NCBI GenBank assembly: GCA_045603745.1
Contig: JAZUMQ010000027.1
Coordinates: 1-23,606, forward strand
Direction of reading: 5' to 3'
Source: RGIG995 sp045603745
GTDB taxonomy: Bacteria; Bacillota; Clostridia; Oscillospirales; UBA644
Length of the DNA stretch: 23,606 bases
Positions 13,183-20,732 of this stretch are shown piece after piece (positions within the stretch are counted from its first letter, which is position 1; every line of letters begins with the position of its first letter). Both the position numbers and the translations under genes were made by a program. The notes under the pieces are model-generated. The model did not search any database and was not told where the DNA came from. It worked only from the letters and a program-made list of their open reading frames with translations.

Positions 13183-13933
13183 GGAATTCGTAGAAAAATT
13201 GCTGGATATTGCAAAGAATTATGCCACCGTCTATATGATGGGAACCTTCGGAGCACCGGTCAGCGAAAAATTGATTTCCCAAAAGGTAAATCAATATCCT
13301 CAAAATTATTCTGCCGGGCGGCAGGGACTTCTTCGGGGAAAAATTCCCGATGCTCCCTGGGCTTTTGATTGCGTGGGCTTGATCAAAGGGATTCTGTGGG
13401 GTTGGACGGCAGACCGTTCCAAATCCTTCGGGGGAGCAAAATACCGTTCCAACGACGTGCCGGACATCAACGCAAACACCATGGCAAAGCGATGCTTACA
13501 ACGAAGCGAAACCATGGAACAGATTTTGCCCGGAGAAGCGGTTTATATGAACGGACACATCGGCGTTTACGTAGGAAACGGCAAGGTGGTAGAATCCACT
13601 CTGACCGGAAGATACGACGGCGTTGTGATTACCGATCTCGCTTACCGCAAATGGCAGGGACACGGGAAATTGCCCTGGATCACCTATGAAACGGAAAAAA
13701 TTTCCCAACCGGAAGAACCGAAAAAAGAACCCCCGAAGGTGGGGGATCTGGTGACTTTTGCAGGGGGAAAACATTACGTATCTTCCAGCGGTAGTTTGGG
13801 GTATAAAGCAAAACCCGGCCCCGCAAGAGTGACCCGCTATCTGCCCGGGCGAAAACACCCTTATCATCTGATTCATACCGACAGAACTTCCAACGTCTAC
13901 GGGTGGGTCGATGAAGACACGGTTTCCAAATAA
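13172..13933 (+). CDS. Endolysin: CHAP/NlpC-P60-like peptidase with SH3-like wall-binding domain
   Basis: A 253-residue lysin. The N-terminal cysteine peptidase domain (about 5-175) has Cys67 in FDCVGLIKG and His129 in YMNGHIGVYVGNG, the CHAP/NlpC catalytic pair, with VVEST after it supplying a likely third polar residue. A Pro/Lys/Glu-rich linker (175-188) leads to a C-terminal SH3-like domain (KVGDLVTFAGGKHYVSSSG, then KHPYHLIHTD, GWVDEDTVSK) found in clostridial lysins. There is no signal peptide, so release depends on the holin overlapping it. AAGGAGG is 10 bases upstream. A terminator follows, closing the cassette. Confidence 0.88.
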   Translation: MTNKEFVEKLLDIAKNYATVYMMGTFGAPVSEKLISQKVNQYPQNYSAGRQGLLRGKIPDAPWAFDCVGLIKGILWGWTADRSKSFGGAKYRSNDVPDINANTMAKRCLQRSETMEQILPGEAVYMNGHIGVYVGNGKVVESTLTGRYDGVVITDLAYRKWQGHGKLPWITYETEKISQPEEPKKEPPKVGDLVTFAGGKHYVSSSGSLGYKAKPGPARVTRYLPGRKHPYHLIHTDRTSNVYGWVDEDTVSK

Positions 13934-13938
13934 AAAAC

Positions 13939-13973
13939 ACCGCAGGTTCAGAAATGAATCTGCGGTACTTTTC
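13939..13973 (+). terminator. Terminator closing the phage cassette
   Basis: ACCGCAGGTTCA (13939-13950) pairs with TGAATCTGCGGT (13955-13966, one G-T wobble) around a GAAA loop, followed by a short T-rich tract. It lies 6 bases after the endolysin stop. Confidence 0.75.
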
Positions 13974-14002
13974 TTGACAAAGAGCAAAAAAAGAGGTATA
14001 AT
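13974..14002 (+). promoter_or_regulatory. Promoter of the YgjP-like gene
   Basis: TTGACA (13974-13979), 17-base spacer, TATAAT (13997-14002): a full consensus promoter directly after the phage terminator, restarting host transcription. Confidence 0.88.
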
Positions 14003-14024
14003 AAGGGAAAGGGGAAGATATATC

Positions 14025-14534
14025 ATGGAATATACGTTAATTCGTTCCAAGCGCCGAACCGTGGCGTTGGAAGTCAGACCGGATCTGACGGTAATTTTAC
14101 GAGCGCCGATGAAGATGCCGAACAAAGAAATTGAGGAGTTCTTGGAAAAGCATCGGGATTGGTTGCACCGGGCATTGAAGCAAACGGCAGAACGAAAAAA
14201 CAGAACCGAAGAAACAGAACTTCGGGAAAAAGAATTGAGACAAGAGGCAAAATCCTATCTTCCCTCACGCACCGCTCAATGGGCGGAAACCATGGGGGTA
14301 TCCCCTACCGGAGTCCGTATTACCTCGGCAAAGACCCGTTTTGGCTCTTGCAGTCCAAAAAACCGAATCTGTTATTCCTGGCGTTTGATGGCATATCCCA
14401 AAGAAGCGATCGATTACGTTATCGTCCATGAATTAGCCCACATTTTGCAAAAAAACCATTCGGCAAAGTTTTATGCCGTGGTTAAAACTTATCTTCCGGA
14501 TTGGAAAGAACGCCAAACGTTGTTGCGAAAATAA
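14025..14534 (+). CDS. YgjP-like zinc metallopeptidase (DUF45/M48 clan)
   Basis: A 169-residue protein of the YgjP/DUF45 family of predicted zinc metallopeptidases related to SprT and WLM proteins. The core motif HELAH (135-139) with a third ligand His145 (KNH) is intact. The preceding TRFGSCSPKNRICYSWRLMAYP block (about 104-125) and the N-terminal IRSKRRTVALEVRPD strand are family hallmarks. Its substrate is not known to me. The ATG at 14025 has AGGGGAAG 7 bases upstream and is preferred over an upstream in-frame start at 13911, which lies inside the endolysin gene. It has its own promoter and a bidirectional terminator. Confidence 0.88.
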   Translation: MEYTLIRSKRRTVALEVRPDLTVILRAPMKMPNKEIEEFLEKHRDWLHRALKQTAERKNRTEETELREKELRQEAKSYLPSRTAQWAETMGVSPTGVRITSAKTRFGSCSPKNRICYSWRLMAYPKEAIDYVIVHELAHILQKNHSAKFYAVVKTYLPDWKERQTLLRK

Positions 14535-14551
14535 CTTATATAACAAAACTG

Positions 14552-14583
14552 ACACCGTAATAAAACGATGTCAGTTTATTTTT
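14552..14583. terminator. Bidirectional terminator between convergent genes
   Basis: AAACTGACA and TGTCAGTTT form a 9-base-pair stem with a 14-base loop, with T-rich sequence after it on the plus strand (TTTATTTTTC) and an A/T stretch on the other. It serves the YgjP-like gene and the facing Fur-family gene. Confidence 0.7.
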
Positions 14584-14592
14584 CATATGTAA

Positions 14593-14964
14593 TTATTGCA
14601 CGGTCTTTTTACGGCAAGCGTCACAAAGAATACGAACGGTGAGGTCGTAAGATTCTACCGGAGAACCGAGAATCTGCTCCAACTGTTCCGTCAAATCGGG
14701 AACGGGAACGTCGTACACCTCGCCGCAATGGGTACAAAGACAATGGTGGTGGGGGTAGACCGTCCGATCAAAATGGTCGGGCTGACCGGGCATTTCGATG
14801 CGTAAAATCTCCCCTGCTTCACTCATCAATCCGAGATTGCGATATACCGTGCCCATGGCAATGGACGGAAGAACCTGTTTTGCTTCCAGATAGATCTGCT
14901 CTGCCGTCATGTGACGCATGGAATTTTGAATCACGTCAAAAATAATTCTGCGTTGCTGTGTCAT
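14593..14964 (-). CDS. Fur-family metalloregulator, PerR-like
   Basis: A 123-residue Fur-superfamily repressor with the N-terminal winged helix (residues 1-55, MTAEQIYLEAK, IAMGTVYRNLGLM as recognition helix) and the C-terminal dimerisation domain. The structural zinc site is complete: Cys77/Cys80 and Cys114/Cys117. The regulatory site residues resemble PerR (HFD with Asp66, HHH at 72-74). It could sense peroxide through metal-catalysed histidine oxidation, or be a Fur/Zur; the sequence alone does not decide. The N-terminal helix is short compared with E. coli Fur, as in many Firmicutes. AAGGAAG lies upstream of the ATG. Confidence 0.88.
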   Translation of the reverse strand: MTQQRRIIFDVIQNSMRHMTAEQIYLEAKQVLPSIAMGTVYRNLGLMSEAGEILRIEMPGQPDHFDRTVYPHHHCLCTHCGEVYDVPVPDLTEQLEQILGSPVESYDLTVRILCDACRKKTVQ

Positions 14965-15019
14965 AGGCGACTTCCTTTCCGAAAGAGATTAAAGATTAAG
15001 AACAATTCCTATTATTTAT

Positions 15020-15048
15020 ATTATATCATATCTCTTGCGGATTGTCAA
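15020..15048 (-). promoter_or_regulatory. Promoter of the Fur-family gene, possible PerR-type box
   Basis: On the minus strand TTGACA (15043-15048), 17 bases, TATAAT (15020-15025). The sequence running on from the -10 (TATAATATAAATAATA) is similar to a PerR box, suggesting autoregulation; the match is partial. Confidence 0.75.
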
Positions 15049-15056
15049 GGGGGAAG

Positions 15057-15635
15057 TTAAAATTTTAAAATTCGTTCCAAATCTTCCGTCGAAAGTTGAG
15101 GAAATGGAATAGGAGTAGGCGGCGGAGTGGGGTAATCCCCCAAGGGACGCTCTAAAATCGCCACATCACACCATTGACCGCATTTAAATCCGCATTTTTT
15201 CTGGACTCCGACAACGCGAAAGGCAAAGCGGTTGTGGAGTTTTTCACTTTGGGGATTGGGATAAGAGAGAACGGAGCAAACGTTTTGATACCCTTGCAAG
15301 CGAAGAATATCCAGCAAAGCGGCGTACAGATGAGTACCGATCCCATTTCCCTGATACCCCTGACGAACGTAGACCGACAGTTCCGGTGTCCAGAAAAAGC
15401 CCGCTCGGGAACGATAAGGAGAGGCATAAGAATAGCCTAAAATTTTGCCGTCTGCTTCTGCCACAAGGTAAGGATATTGGGTCAAAATTTCTTCCACCCG
15501 ACAACGGAATTCTTCCGAAGTGGGAACGACCGTTTCAAAGGTCACGGCAGTGGATTCCACGTAGGGGCGATAAACATCGAGAATCTTATCGGAATCCAAG
15601 GGAGTAGCGACGCGATATGTAATTACTCCGAGCAT
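15057..15635 (-). CDS. GNAT acetyltransferase, phosphinothricin-acetyltransferase (Pat/MnaT) type
   Basis: A 192-residue acetyltransferase that moves an acetyl group from acetyl-CoA to an amino group. The Pat-type start IDxYxxYVxxTxxTFE appears as ILDVYRPYVESTAVTFETVV, and the acetyl-CoA motif A as YQGNGIGTHLY, followed by the NPQSEKLHNRFAFRVVGVQKKCGFKCGQW signature. The substrate is uncertain, possibly methionine sulfone-like or phosphinothricin-like compounds. A Pro-rich tail (PTPPPTPIPFPQ) is an unusual C-terminal extension. GAGAGGTG precedes ATG 15635 by 6 bases. An upstream in-frame Met at 15731 would place the promoter inside the gene, so it was rejected. Confidence 0.88.
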   Translation of the reverse strand: MLGVITYRVATPLDSDKILDVYRPYVESTAVTFETVVPTSEEFRCRVEEILTQYPYLVAEADGKILGYSYASPYRSRAGFFWTPELSVYVRQGYQGNGIGTHLYAALLDILRLQGYQNVCSVLSYPNPQSEKLHNRFAFRVVGVQKKCGFKCGQWCDVAILERPLGDYPTPPPTPIPFPQLSTEDLERILKF

Positions 15636-15660
15636 AGTAGCACCTCTCTTTCTGTTTTCT

Positions 15661-15689
15661 ATTATAATACAAAACAAGATAAATGTCAA
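15661..15689 (-). promoter_or_regulatory. Promoter of the acetyltransferase gene
   Basis: On the minus strand TTGACA (15684-15689), 17-base spacer, TATAAT (15661-15666), 26 bases before the chosen ATG. Confidence 0.85.
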
Positions 15690-15696
15690 GAATTGT

Positions 15697-15740
15697 AAAA
15701 AAATTCCTCTTGGAGAATAGAGTTTTTCCAAGAGGATTTT
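15697..15740 (-). terminator. Terminator of the XRE regulator gene
   Basis: CCTCTTGG and CCAAGAGG arms with A/T closing pairs flank a 14-base loop. On the minus strand a run of T residues follows. It lies directly after the XRE gene stop. Confidence 0.75.
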
Positions 15741-15744
15741 TATT

Positions 15745-16464
15745 TTATTCTTCTTTTTCCTTCTTCAAAAGTTTTGTGATAAATTCGCAAATAAAATAAT
15801 AGAACGGAATGGTCAGGAACAAGATCCACATGGGGTGCCAAAGTCCGTATTCAAATCCAAGCCACAAATACGCCAAAGTTACGGCAACGGGGAAGGCAAA
15901 CTCGTCTGCCTTTTTGGAAAAAATCGAATCCACCAAAGAATAGTAAATGGGTATCAGCAAAAAGACCAACCAGCCGTATGCCCAACCTCCGCAAATATCC
16001 ATAAACCCGAAGATCAGATAAGCGACCGCAGTCAACACCGGGAAGGGGAACGCCTTAAAAAATCGGTGCGCGGGAGTCTTCGCAGGGGCAGAAGAAAGTT
16101 TGATCTCTGCAGAAAGACCGTGTTCGCCGTCTTCCTCGTATTCTTCCTCATCTTCATTCTCGTCAACGTGAATAAAGTGTTTCGTTCCCCTGTCCTGAAT
16201 CACGACGGTCTTATTTCCCTTTTTGATCGTAACGATTTCGGAATCAGTCGCCTGTTTCGGGGTCTTTCCCAGAACCAATTCGTCCAGCGAAACACCGTAA
16301 AGATTCGCAAGGGCAATAAGATTATCGGTATCGGGAGAGGCTTCCACCCGTTCCCATTTGGAGACCGCTTGTCGGGAAACACCGATTTTTTCCGCCACGT
16401 CTTCTTGGGAAAGATTGTGTTTTTTTCGATATTCCACCAAACGGTTTGCAATTTCAAGAGTCAT
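15745..16464 (-). CDS. XRE-family regulator with C-terminal membrane domain
   Basis: A 239-residue protein with an N-terminal Cro/C1-type HTH (residues 4-60, NLSQEDVAEKIGVSRQAVSKWERVEASPDTDNL region, very typical), a linker with an acidic stretch (about 100-112, ENEDEEEYEEDGE), and four hydrophobic segments (about 138-155, 158-178, 190-207, 210-230). Clostridia have many such membrane-anchored XRE proteins; they may sense the envelope and regulate their own or nearby genes. The target is unknown. GGAAAGGA lies before the ATG. An extended -10 element is present upstream. Confidence 0.85.
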   Translation of the reverse strand: MTLEIANRLVEYRKKHNLSQEDVAEKIGVSRQAVSKWERVEASPDTDNLIALANLYGVSLDELVLGKTPKQATDSEIVTIKKGNKTVVIQDRGTKHFIHVDENEDEEEYEEDGEHGLSAEIKLSSAPAKTPAHRFFKAFPFPVLTAVAYLIFGFMDICGGWAYGWLVFLLIPIYYSLVDSIFSKKADEFAFPVAVTLAYLWLGFEYGLWHPMWILFLTIPFYYFICEFITKLLKKEKEE

Positions 16465-16499
16465 AGTATTTTTTCCTTTCCGGTATTTTTCATGGCATT

Positions 16500-16508
16500 A
16501 TCATACCA
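16500..16508 (-). promoter_or_regulatory. Extended -10 promoter of the XRE gene
   Basis: On the minus strand TGGTATGAT is an extended -10 element about 35 bases before the ATG. No clear -35 is seen. The remaining 16465-16578 gap shows no gene and no clear terminator for the upstream ABC-F gene. Confidence 0.5.
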
Positions 16509-16578
16509 TAAAAGCCGGTTGCACGCCATACATTCGGGATTTCATCGCCGCAACTATTGGTTTCCCCCGAAAATATAC

Positions 16579-18180
16579 TCAATCGGCGTACCCTTTTTCT
16601 TTTTTCCACTGTAAGAAATCTTCGTAACCGCCGGCGTAATCCAGAACCCCGTCGGGACGGATCTCAATAATGCGGTCTGCGACGGTATTGATCATTTCAT
16701 AGTCATGGGTGGTAAACATCATGCCGCCCTTGAATGCTTTCAATCCGTCGTTAACGGCGGTAATGGATTCCAAATCCAAATGATCGGTAGGCTGGTCGAG
16801 GATCAGAAAATTGCTTCCAAACATCATCATGCGAGAGAACATACAACGAACCTTTTCGCCCCCGGACAAAACGTGAACCGGCTTGTAGACCGCGTCCCCG
16901 GAAAAAAGCATACGACCCAAAAATCCCCGGAGATAACTTTCGGTCTGGTCTTTGGAATACTGCCGCATCCAATCAATGATACTGTCGTTGCAATCGTCAA
17001 AATATTTGGTATTGTCGTGGGGGAAGTAAGAAGTGGTAATAGACTGCCCCCATTTGAATTCGCCACCGTCGGAGGTGTCTTCTTCCATCAGAATCCGGAA
17101 AAGAGAGGTAATTGCCAACTCGTTGCCCAAAAGTGCTACCTTTTCATTTCGATTCAAGGTAAAGGACAGATTTTCAAAAAGAGGTTGTCCGTTGAGAAAC
17201 TTGGAAAGGCCGGTGACTTCCAGAATATCTTTCCCGGCCTCCCGATCGGCTTCAAACCCAATAAAAGGATAACGCCTCGAAGAAGCGGGAATCTCTTCCA
17301 CTGTCAATTTATCCAACAACTTACGGCGGGAGGTCGCCTGCCGGGATTTGGATTTGTTGGCGGAAAAGCGAGAGATAAATTCCTGCAATTCTCGAATTTT
17401 TTCTTCGTTCTTTTTATTCTGTTGCTTGATCAGTCGTTGCATCAACTGGGAAGATTCGTACCAAAATTCATAGTTCCCCACGTACATTTTGATGCCCGAA
17501 AAGTCAATATCCACGATATTGGTACAGACGTCATTCAAAAAGTGGCGGTCATGGGACACGACGAGAACGGTACCAAAATAGTCGCTCAAAAAATCCTCTA
17601 ACCACATCACCGCGTCAATATCCAGACCGTTGGTCGGTTCGTCCAAAAGAATAATATCGGGGTTTCCGAACAACGCCTGGGCGAGCAAAACTTTAATTTT
17701 TTCGCTTTCCTTCAGATCCGCCATGGTAGAATAAAGAAGATCTTCACTCAACCCCAGCCCTTGAATTAACCGGGAGGCATCGGATTCCGCTTCCCAACCG
17801 TTCATTTCCGCAAAAATTCCTTCCAATTCCGAGGCACGGACTCCATCTTCGTCGGAAAAATCTTCCTTCATGTACAAGGCGTCTTTTTCTTTCATTATCT
17901 CATACAACTTAGGGTTTCCCATAATGACGGTATCGAGAACGGTATAAGAATCATAGGCAAAGTGATCCTGTTTCAACACCGAAAGACGGGTATCGGGTGC
18001 GATGGAAACCGAGCCGGAAGAAGGTTCCAACTCTCCACACAAAATCCGCAAAAAGGTGGACTTTCCGGCACCGTTGGCACCGATGACTCCATAACAGTTT
18101 CCGGGGGTAAATTGCAGGTCTACGTGTTTGAACAACAACTGACCTCCGAAATTAAAACTCAAATCGTTGACGTTGATCAT
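16579..18180 (-). CDS. ABC-F family ribosome-associated ATPase (YbiT-like), second site degenerate
   Basis: A 533-residue protein with two nucleotide-binding domains and no membrane segment, as in ABC-F translation factors. NBD1 has Walker A GANGAGKS (34-41) and Walker B ILLDEPTNGLD (around 177-187); its signature reads MADLKESEKIKV instead of LSGGQ. The basic linker (about 245-300, KNEEKIRELQEFISRFSANKSKSRQATSRR) is typical of ABC-F. NBD2 has a good signature LSGGEKVR (438-445), but Walker A reads LLGNELAITS without GKT, and Walker B reads LILDQPTDHLD with Gln for Glu. Thus one composite site is complete and the other fully degenerate. It is the last gene of a four-gene operon; its ATG overlaps the upstream stop (ATGA). 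Confidence 0.9.
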   Translation of the reverse strand: MINVNDLSFNFGGQLLFKHVDLQFTPGNCYGVIGANGAGKSTFLRILCGELEPSSGSVSIAPDTRLSVLKQDHFAYDSYTVLDTVIMGNPKLYEIMKEKDALYMKEDFSDEDGVRASELEGIFAEMNGWEAESDASRLIQGLGLSEDLLYSTMADLKESEKIKVLLAQALFGNPDIILLDEPTNGLDIDAVMWLEDFLSDYFGTVLVVSHDRHFLNDVCTNIVDIDFSGIKMYVGNYEFWYESSQLMQRLIKQQNKKNEEKIRELQEFISRFSANKSKSRQATSRRKLLDKLTVEEIPASSRRYPFIGFEADREAGKDILEVTGLSKFLNGQPLFENLSFTLNRNEKVALLGNELAITSLFRILMEEDTSDGGEFKWGQSITTSYFPHDNTKYFDDCNDSIIDWMRQYSKDQTESYLRGFLGRMLFSGDAVYKPVHVLSGGEKVRCMFSRMMMFGSNFLILDQPTDHLDLESITAVNDGLKAFKGGMMFTTHDYEMINTVADRIIEIRPDGVLDYAGGYEDFLQWKKEKGYAD

Positions 18181-19334
18181 ATCTGAAACTCCTTAAAATA
18201 ATCGTAAATCGCTTGCTTCGTTGCGGCAAAGGAGCCCTGAAGCATGGTATCACTTCCACCGCCTCGGCCGGACAATACGGCGTTGATCTCTTTGGCTTTT
18301 TCCCGCAAACCGGGAGTGGACGAGATAAGAACGTAGCGGTAACCGTCGGCATCATTTCCGGAAAGAGAAACAAATACGCCGGTGCATTTTTTCACACCTT
18401 CATTGGCGGCGGCGCGCAGAGTATCCGAGTCGGCATCGGGGAGCAAAAAACAGAGATTCCCTTCACAAAAAGAAATTTGATTCAATTTTAAAAGGGCATT
18501 TTCCTTTAACAAAAGACTATGACAGCGACGCAAATCGGCATACTCTTGATGCAGCTTTTCTGCCGCCGGGGAAATTTGTCCGCGGGGAGCGGAAAACAAG
18601 GCGGAAAGGAATTTTTCATCTTGACGAAGAGTGCAATATTCATCGTAGGCATCTTTTCCGCAACGGACGGTAAGGCGGGTGCCCCCCTTCCAACGAATGG
18701 CATCAACAATATAAATCCCACCGATTTCTCCGGTGCGTTTTACGTGAGGCGCACAACAAGCACACACGTCGACGCCTTCCACGGTAACGATGCGGATCGC
18801 TTCGGTCAATTCTTTTTTACTGCGATATTCCAAGGTTTTTAATTCTTCCGACGAAGGATAACGACAGGTAATCTCGCGATTTTCCCACACCGTACGATTG
18901 GAGATCGCCTCAATATTCCGAAGATCTTCAGGGGTAAATTCACCGTTGTAGTCCATGGTCATTTCCCGGTCAGACAAATGAAATCCTACGTTTTCGTATC
19001 CAAACAACCGATGAACGATCCCCGAAACGACATGCTCGCCGGAATGGTTTTGCATCCGGCGAAAACGTTCGTCCCAATCCAAAACACCTTCTACGGTGCT
19101 TCCGACAGAAAGGGGAGCGAGGGTTTGATGATAGATTTTCCCGTCTCGAATCTGCGTATCGGTCACGGGAACTCCACCTAAGGCACCAATGTCTCCATAT
19201 TGCCCGCCCCCTTCGGGGAAAAAGGCGGTGCGGTCGAGGATCACCTCATACCCGTCTTCCGATGAAATACATTCCAAAACCGTGGCGGAAAAAGACTTCA
19301 GATAAGGGTCGGTATCATATAATTTTTCGGTCAT
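18177..19334 (-). CDS. AlaX-like alanyl-tRNA editing protein with DHHA1 domain
   Basis: A 385-residue standalone editing protein that hydrolyses mischarged Ser-tRNA(Ala) or Gly-tRNA(Ala), homologous to the AlaRS editing domain. The N-terminus (RTAFFPEGGGQYGDIG) and both zinc motifs are present: HSGEH in QNHSGEHVVSGI and CACCAPHVKRTGEIG. A DHHA1 C-terminus ends GRGGGSDTMLQGS. ATG 19334 (MTEKLYD) has GAGGTT 5 bases upstream. A longer in-frame start at 19523 lies inside the upstream gene and was rejected. The gap to mnmM is 7 bases and the stop overlaps the ABC-F start, so it is operon-encoded with other translation-quality genes. Confidence 0.9.
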   Translation of the reverse strand: MTEKLYDTDPYLKSFSATVLECISSEDGYEVILDRTAFFPEGGGQYGDIGALGGVPVTDTQIRDGKIYHQTLAPLSVGSTVEGVLDWDERFRRMQNHSGEHVVSGIVHRLFGYENVGFHLSDREMTMDYNGEFTPEDLRNIEAISNRTVWENREITCRYPSSEELKTLEYRSKKELTEAIRIVTVEGVDVCACCAPHVKRTGEIGGIYIVDAIRWKGGTRLTVRCGKDAYDEYCTLRQDEKFLSALFSAPRGQISPAAEKLHQEYADLRRCHSLLLKENALLKLNQISFCEGNLCFLLPDADSDTLRAAANEGVKKCTGVFVSLSGNDADGYRYVLISSTPGLREKAKEINAVLSGRGGGSDTMLQGSFAATKQAIYDYFKEFQI

Positions 19335-19341
19335 TGCAACC

Positions 19342-19896
19342 TCACTTGTTTTTTTCGATGAGATAAAGAAAGGGACAGTCGGGGGCATTGACGATGCGAA
19401 GACAGGAAACGCTGAATTGTTTTTGAGGCAAAGAAGACAACGTTTCTTGCAACAATTCCCCTTCCAGTCTCCCCTCCTCATGTCCGGGATAAACGGCAAC
19501 CAAAAGCCCACCCTTCGGTGCAAGAAGGGAAAGGGAGGTTTTCACCGCCGGCAAGGTAGTCTCCCGCAAGGTGGTGACCGACTTATCCCCGCCGGGCAGA
19601 AATCCAAGATTAAAGATTCCGGCACAAATGGGAGATTTTACGTACTGCAACACGTTGTGATGAGAATCACAAATCAAGGTATAGTTCTCAAAAGGGGCTT
19701 CTGCTTTCATACGCTCTGCGGTGCGGGCGACCGCCTGCTCTTGAATATCAAAGGCGTATACTGTTCCGCGCTCCCCTACCTGTTGCGACAACCAAAGCGT
19801 ATCGTTTCCGTTCCCCATAGTAAAATCCACGGCAACCCCGCCGGGAACCACGTGAGGCAACAAAAATTCTTTTCCGGTTTGACGAAGATTAAGCAT
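19342..19896 (-). CDS. mnmM: tRNA mnm5s2U methyltransferase MnmM (YtqB family)
   Basis: A 184-residue class I SAM methyltransferase of the YtqB/MnmM family, which completes mnm5s2U at the wobble base of tRNAs. The motif I region reads AVDFTMGNGNDTLWL (22-36) and is followed by the acidic FDIQEQAV; the family signature NLGFLPGGDK (95-104) and VYPGHEEG (about 139-146) are intact. The length is normal. Its start overlaps the stop of the preceding CpXC gene by one base (TAATG), so it is probably translated by reinitiation. It is second in the operon. Confidence 0.88.
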   Translation of the reverse strand: MLNLRQTGKEFLLPHVVPGGVAVDFTMGNGNDTLWLSQQVGERGTVYAFDIQEQAVARTAERMKAEAPFENYTLICDSHHNVLQYVKSPICAGIFNLGFLPGGDKSVTTLRETTLPAVKTSLSLLAPKGGLLVAVYPGHEEGRLEGELLQETLSSLPQKQFSVSCLRIVNAPDCPFLYLIEKNK

Positions 19897-20525
19897 TACT
19901 TTTTTCTCCCGGTCAAAAATCCAATTGCCCAGTTGGCATCTACCACTTCCGGAGAAGGCTCGGGAAATTCAAATTTCGATGCAGCTTCCGCAAAGGCTTC
20001 TTTCGAGATCTTCGCCGTCAGATCTCCGTCGGGGCAGAGAAACAAAAATCCGTATTCTTCCTTATCCGGAAAAAACAGGACGTCGTTCAACGTTTTGTTC
20101 GGGTGAGAACGGCGAATTTCCTCCGCCAAATATAATTTCACGATTTCCACCGCCCGATCGTCCAATCCGGCGGTAAAAATCTCAACTTTTTCACATAACC
20201 GGGACGGAACGTTGACGTAACGACGGCGGATTGATGCAGTTTTTCCAAAAGCGGATAACGCCGACAGAGCCTCGTCCATCGCCTGAACTTCCTCATCTGC
20301 GGTAATGTTGCAAACCGCAACGGTACGATTTTCGTCCACCCATAGAAGATAATGATTACAACGCATTTCTGCCCCACAATGGGAACAACGGAAGGTAAAC
20401 AAACTTCCGTCCGCCAAATTTGCCTCCAGATCCTCCGGGCGGCTTCGATCCACCTGAGTAATCACCCGGGCAGAAAATTCCTTTCCACAAGAGGTACAGG
20501 TCAAATTTCTCCGTTCCGAACGCAT
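19896..20525 (-). CDS. CpXC-domain zinc-ribbon protein
   Basis: A 209-residue protein. The N-terminus carries two CxxC pairs (CTSCGKEF at 10-17 and CSHCGAE around 48-54) with the intervening ARVITQVDRSRPEDLEA line, the CpXC pattern, a putative zinc-bound domain of unknown function. The rest is helical and acidic, ending with WAIGFLTGRKK. It opens the four-gene operon, one base-overlapping with mnmM. AAAGGGAA precedes the ATG at 20525. No enzymatic motif is seen; the context suggests a link to translation or RNA, which is inferred. Confidence 0.8.
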   Translation of the reverse strand: MRSERRNLTCTSCGKEFSARVITQVDRSRPEDLEANLADGSLFTFRCSHCGAEMRCNHYLLWVDENRTVAVCNITADEEVQAMDEALSALSAFGKTASIRRRYVNVPSRLCEKVEIFTAGLDDRAVEIVKLYLAEEIRRSHPNKTLNDVLFFPDKEEYGFLFLCPDGDLTAKISKEAFAEAASKFEFPEPSPEVVDANWAIGFLTGRKK

Positions 20526-20558
20526 AGCAAAAATTCCCTTTCTTCGTTATGTTTAATT

Positions 20559-20587
20559 ATTATAACATAAAATACAGAAAAAAGCAA
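20559..20587 (-). promoter_or_regulatory. Promoter of the CpXC-mnmM-AlaX-ABC-F operon
   Basis: On the minus strand TTGCTT (20582-20587), 17 bases, TATAAT (20559-20564), 34 bases before the first ATG. Confidence 0.75.
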
Positions 20588-20658
20588 GAGGGTATCTTTC
20601 AGGGCAGAATTATGAAAAAACAAAGAGAAAACAGAAAATTTTTGAGGAAAATACCCAT

Positions 20659-20687
20659 TTGAAATCTTTTGAAAAATGTGGTATAAT
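20659..20687 (+). promoter_or_regulatory. Promoter of the CarD-like gene
   Basis: TTGAAA (20659-20664), 17 bases, TATAAT (20682-20687), diverging from the operon to the left. The two promoters share a roughly 70-base AT-rich space. Confidence 0.78.
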
Positions 20688-20732
20688 TATAGTGTAAAAT
20701 TGTCGTTTTTCTTCCCCAAAGGAGAGTGTATC

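Noticed and set aside
1214..13933. One single prophage reaching from the integrase to the endolysin with tRNAs inside
   Set aside because: The integrase faces the tRNA 3' end, the usual element boundary, and host-like tRNAs with a consensus promoter and a CPBP-type gene lie between it and the cassette. Phage-borne tRNAs cannot be strictly excluded.
3994..14020. Direct repeats flanking the phage cassette as att sites
   Set aside because: I compared 4000-4220 with 13930-14020 by eye and saw no shared segment long enough to be an att core.
16705..17601. 298-codon plus-strand open frame opposite the ABC-F gene
   Set aside because: The minus strand carries an unmistakable ABC-F protein; the plus frame has no ribosome site or recognisable motif.
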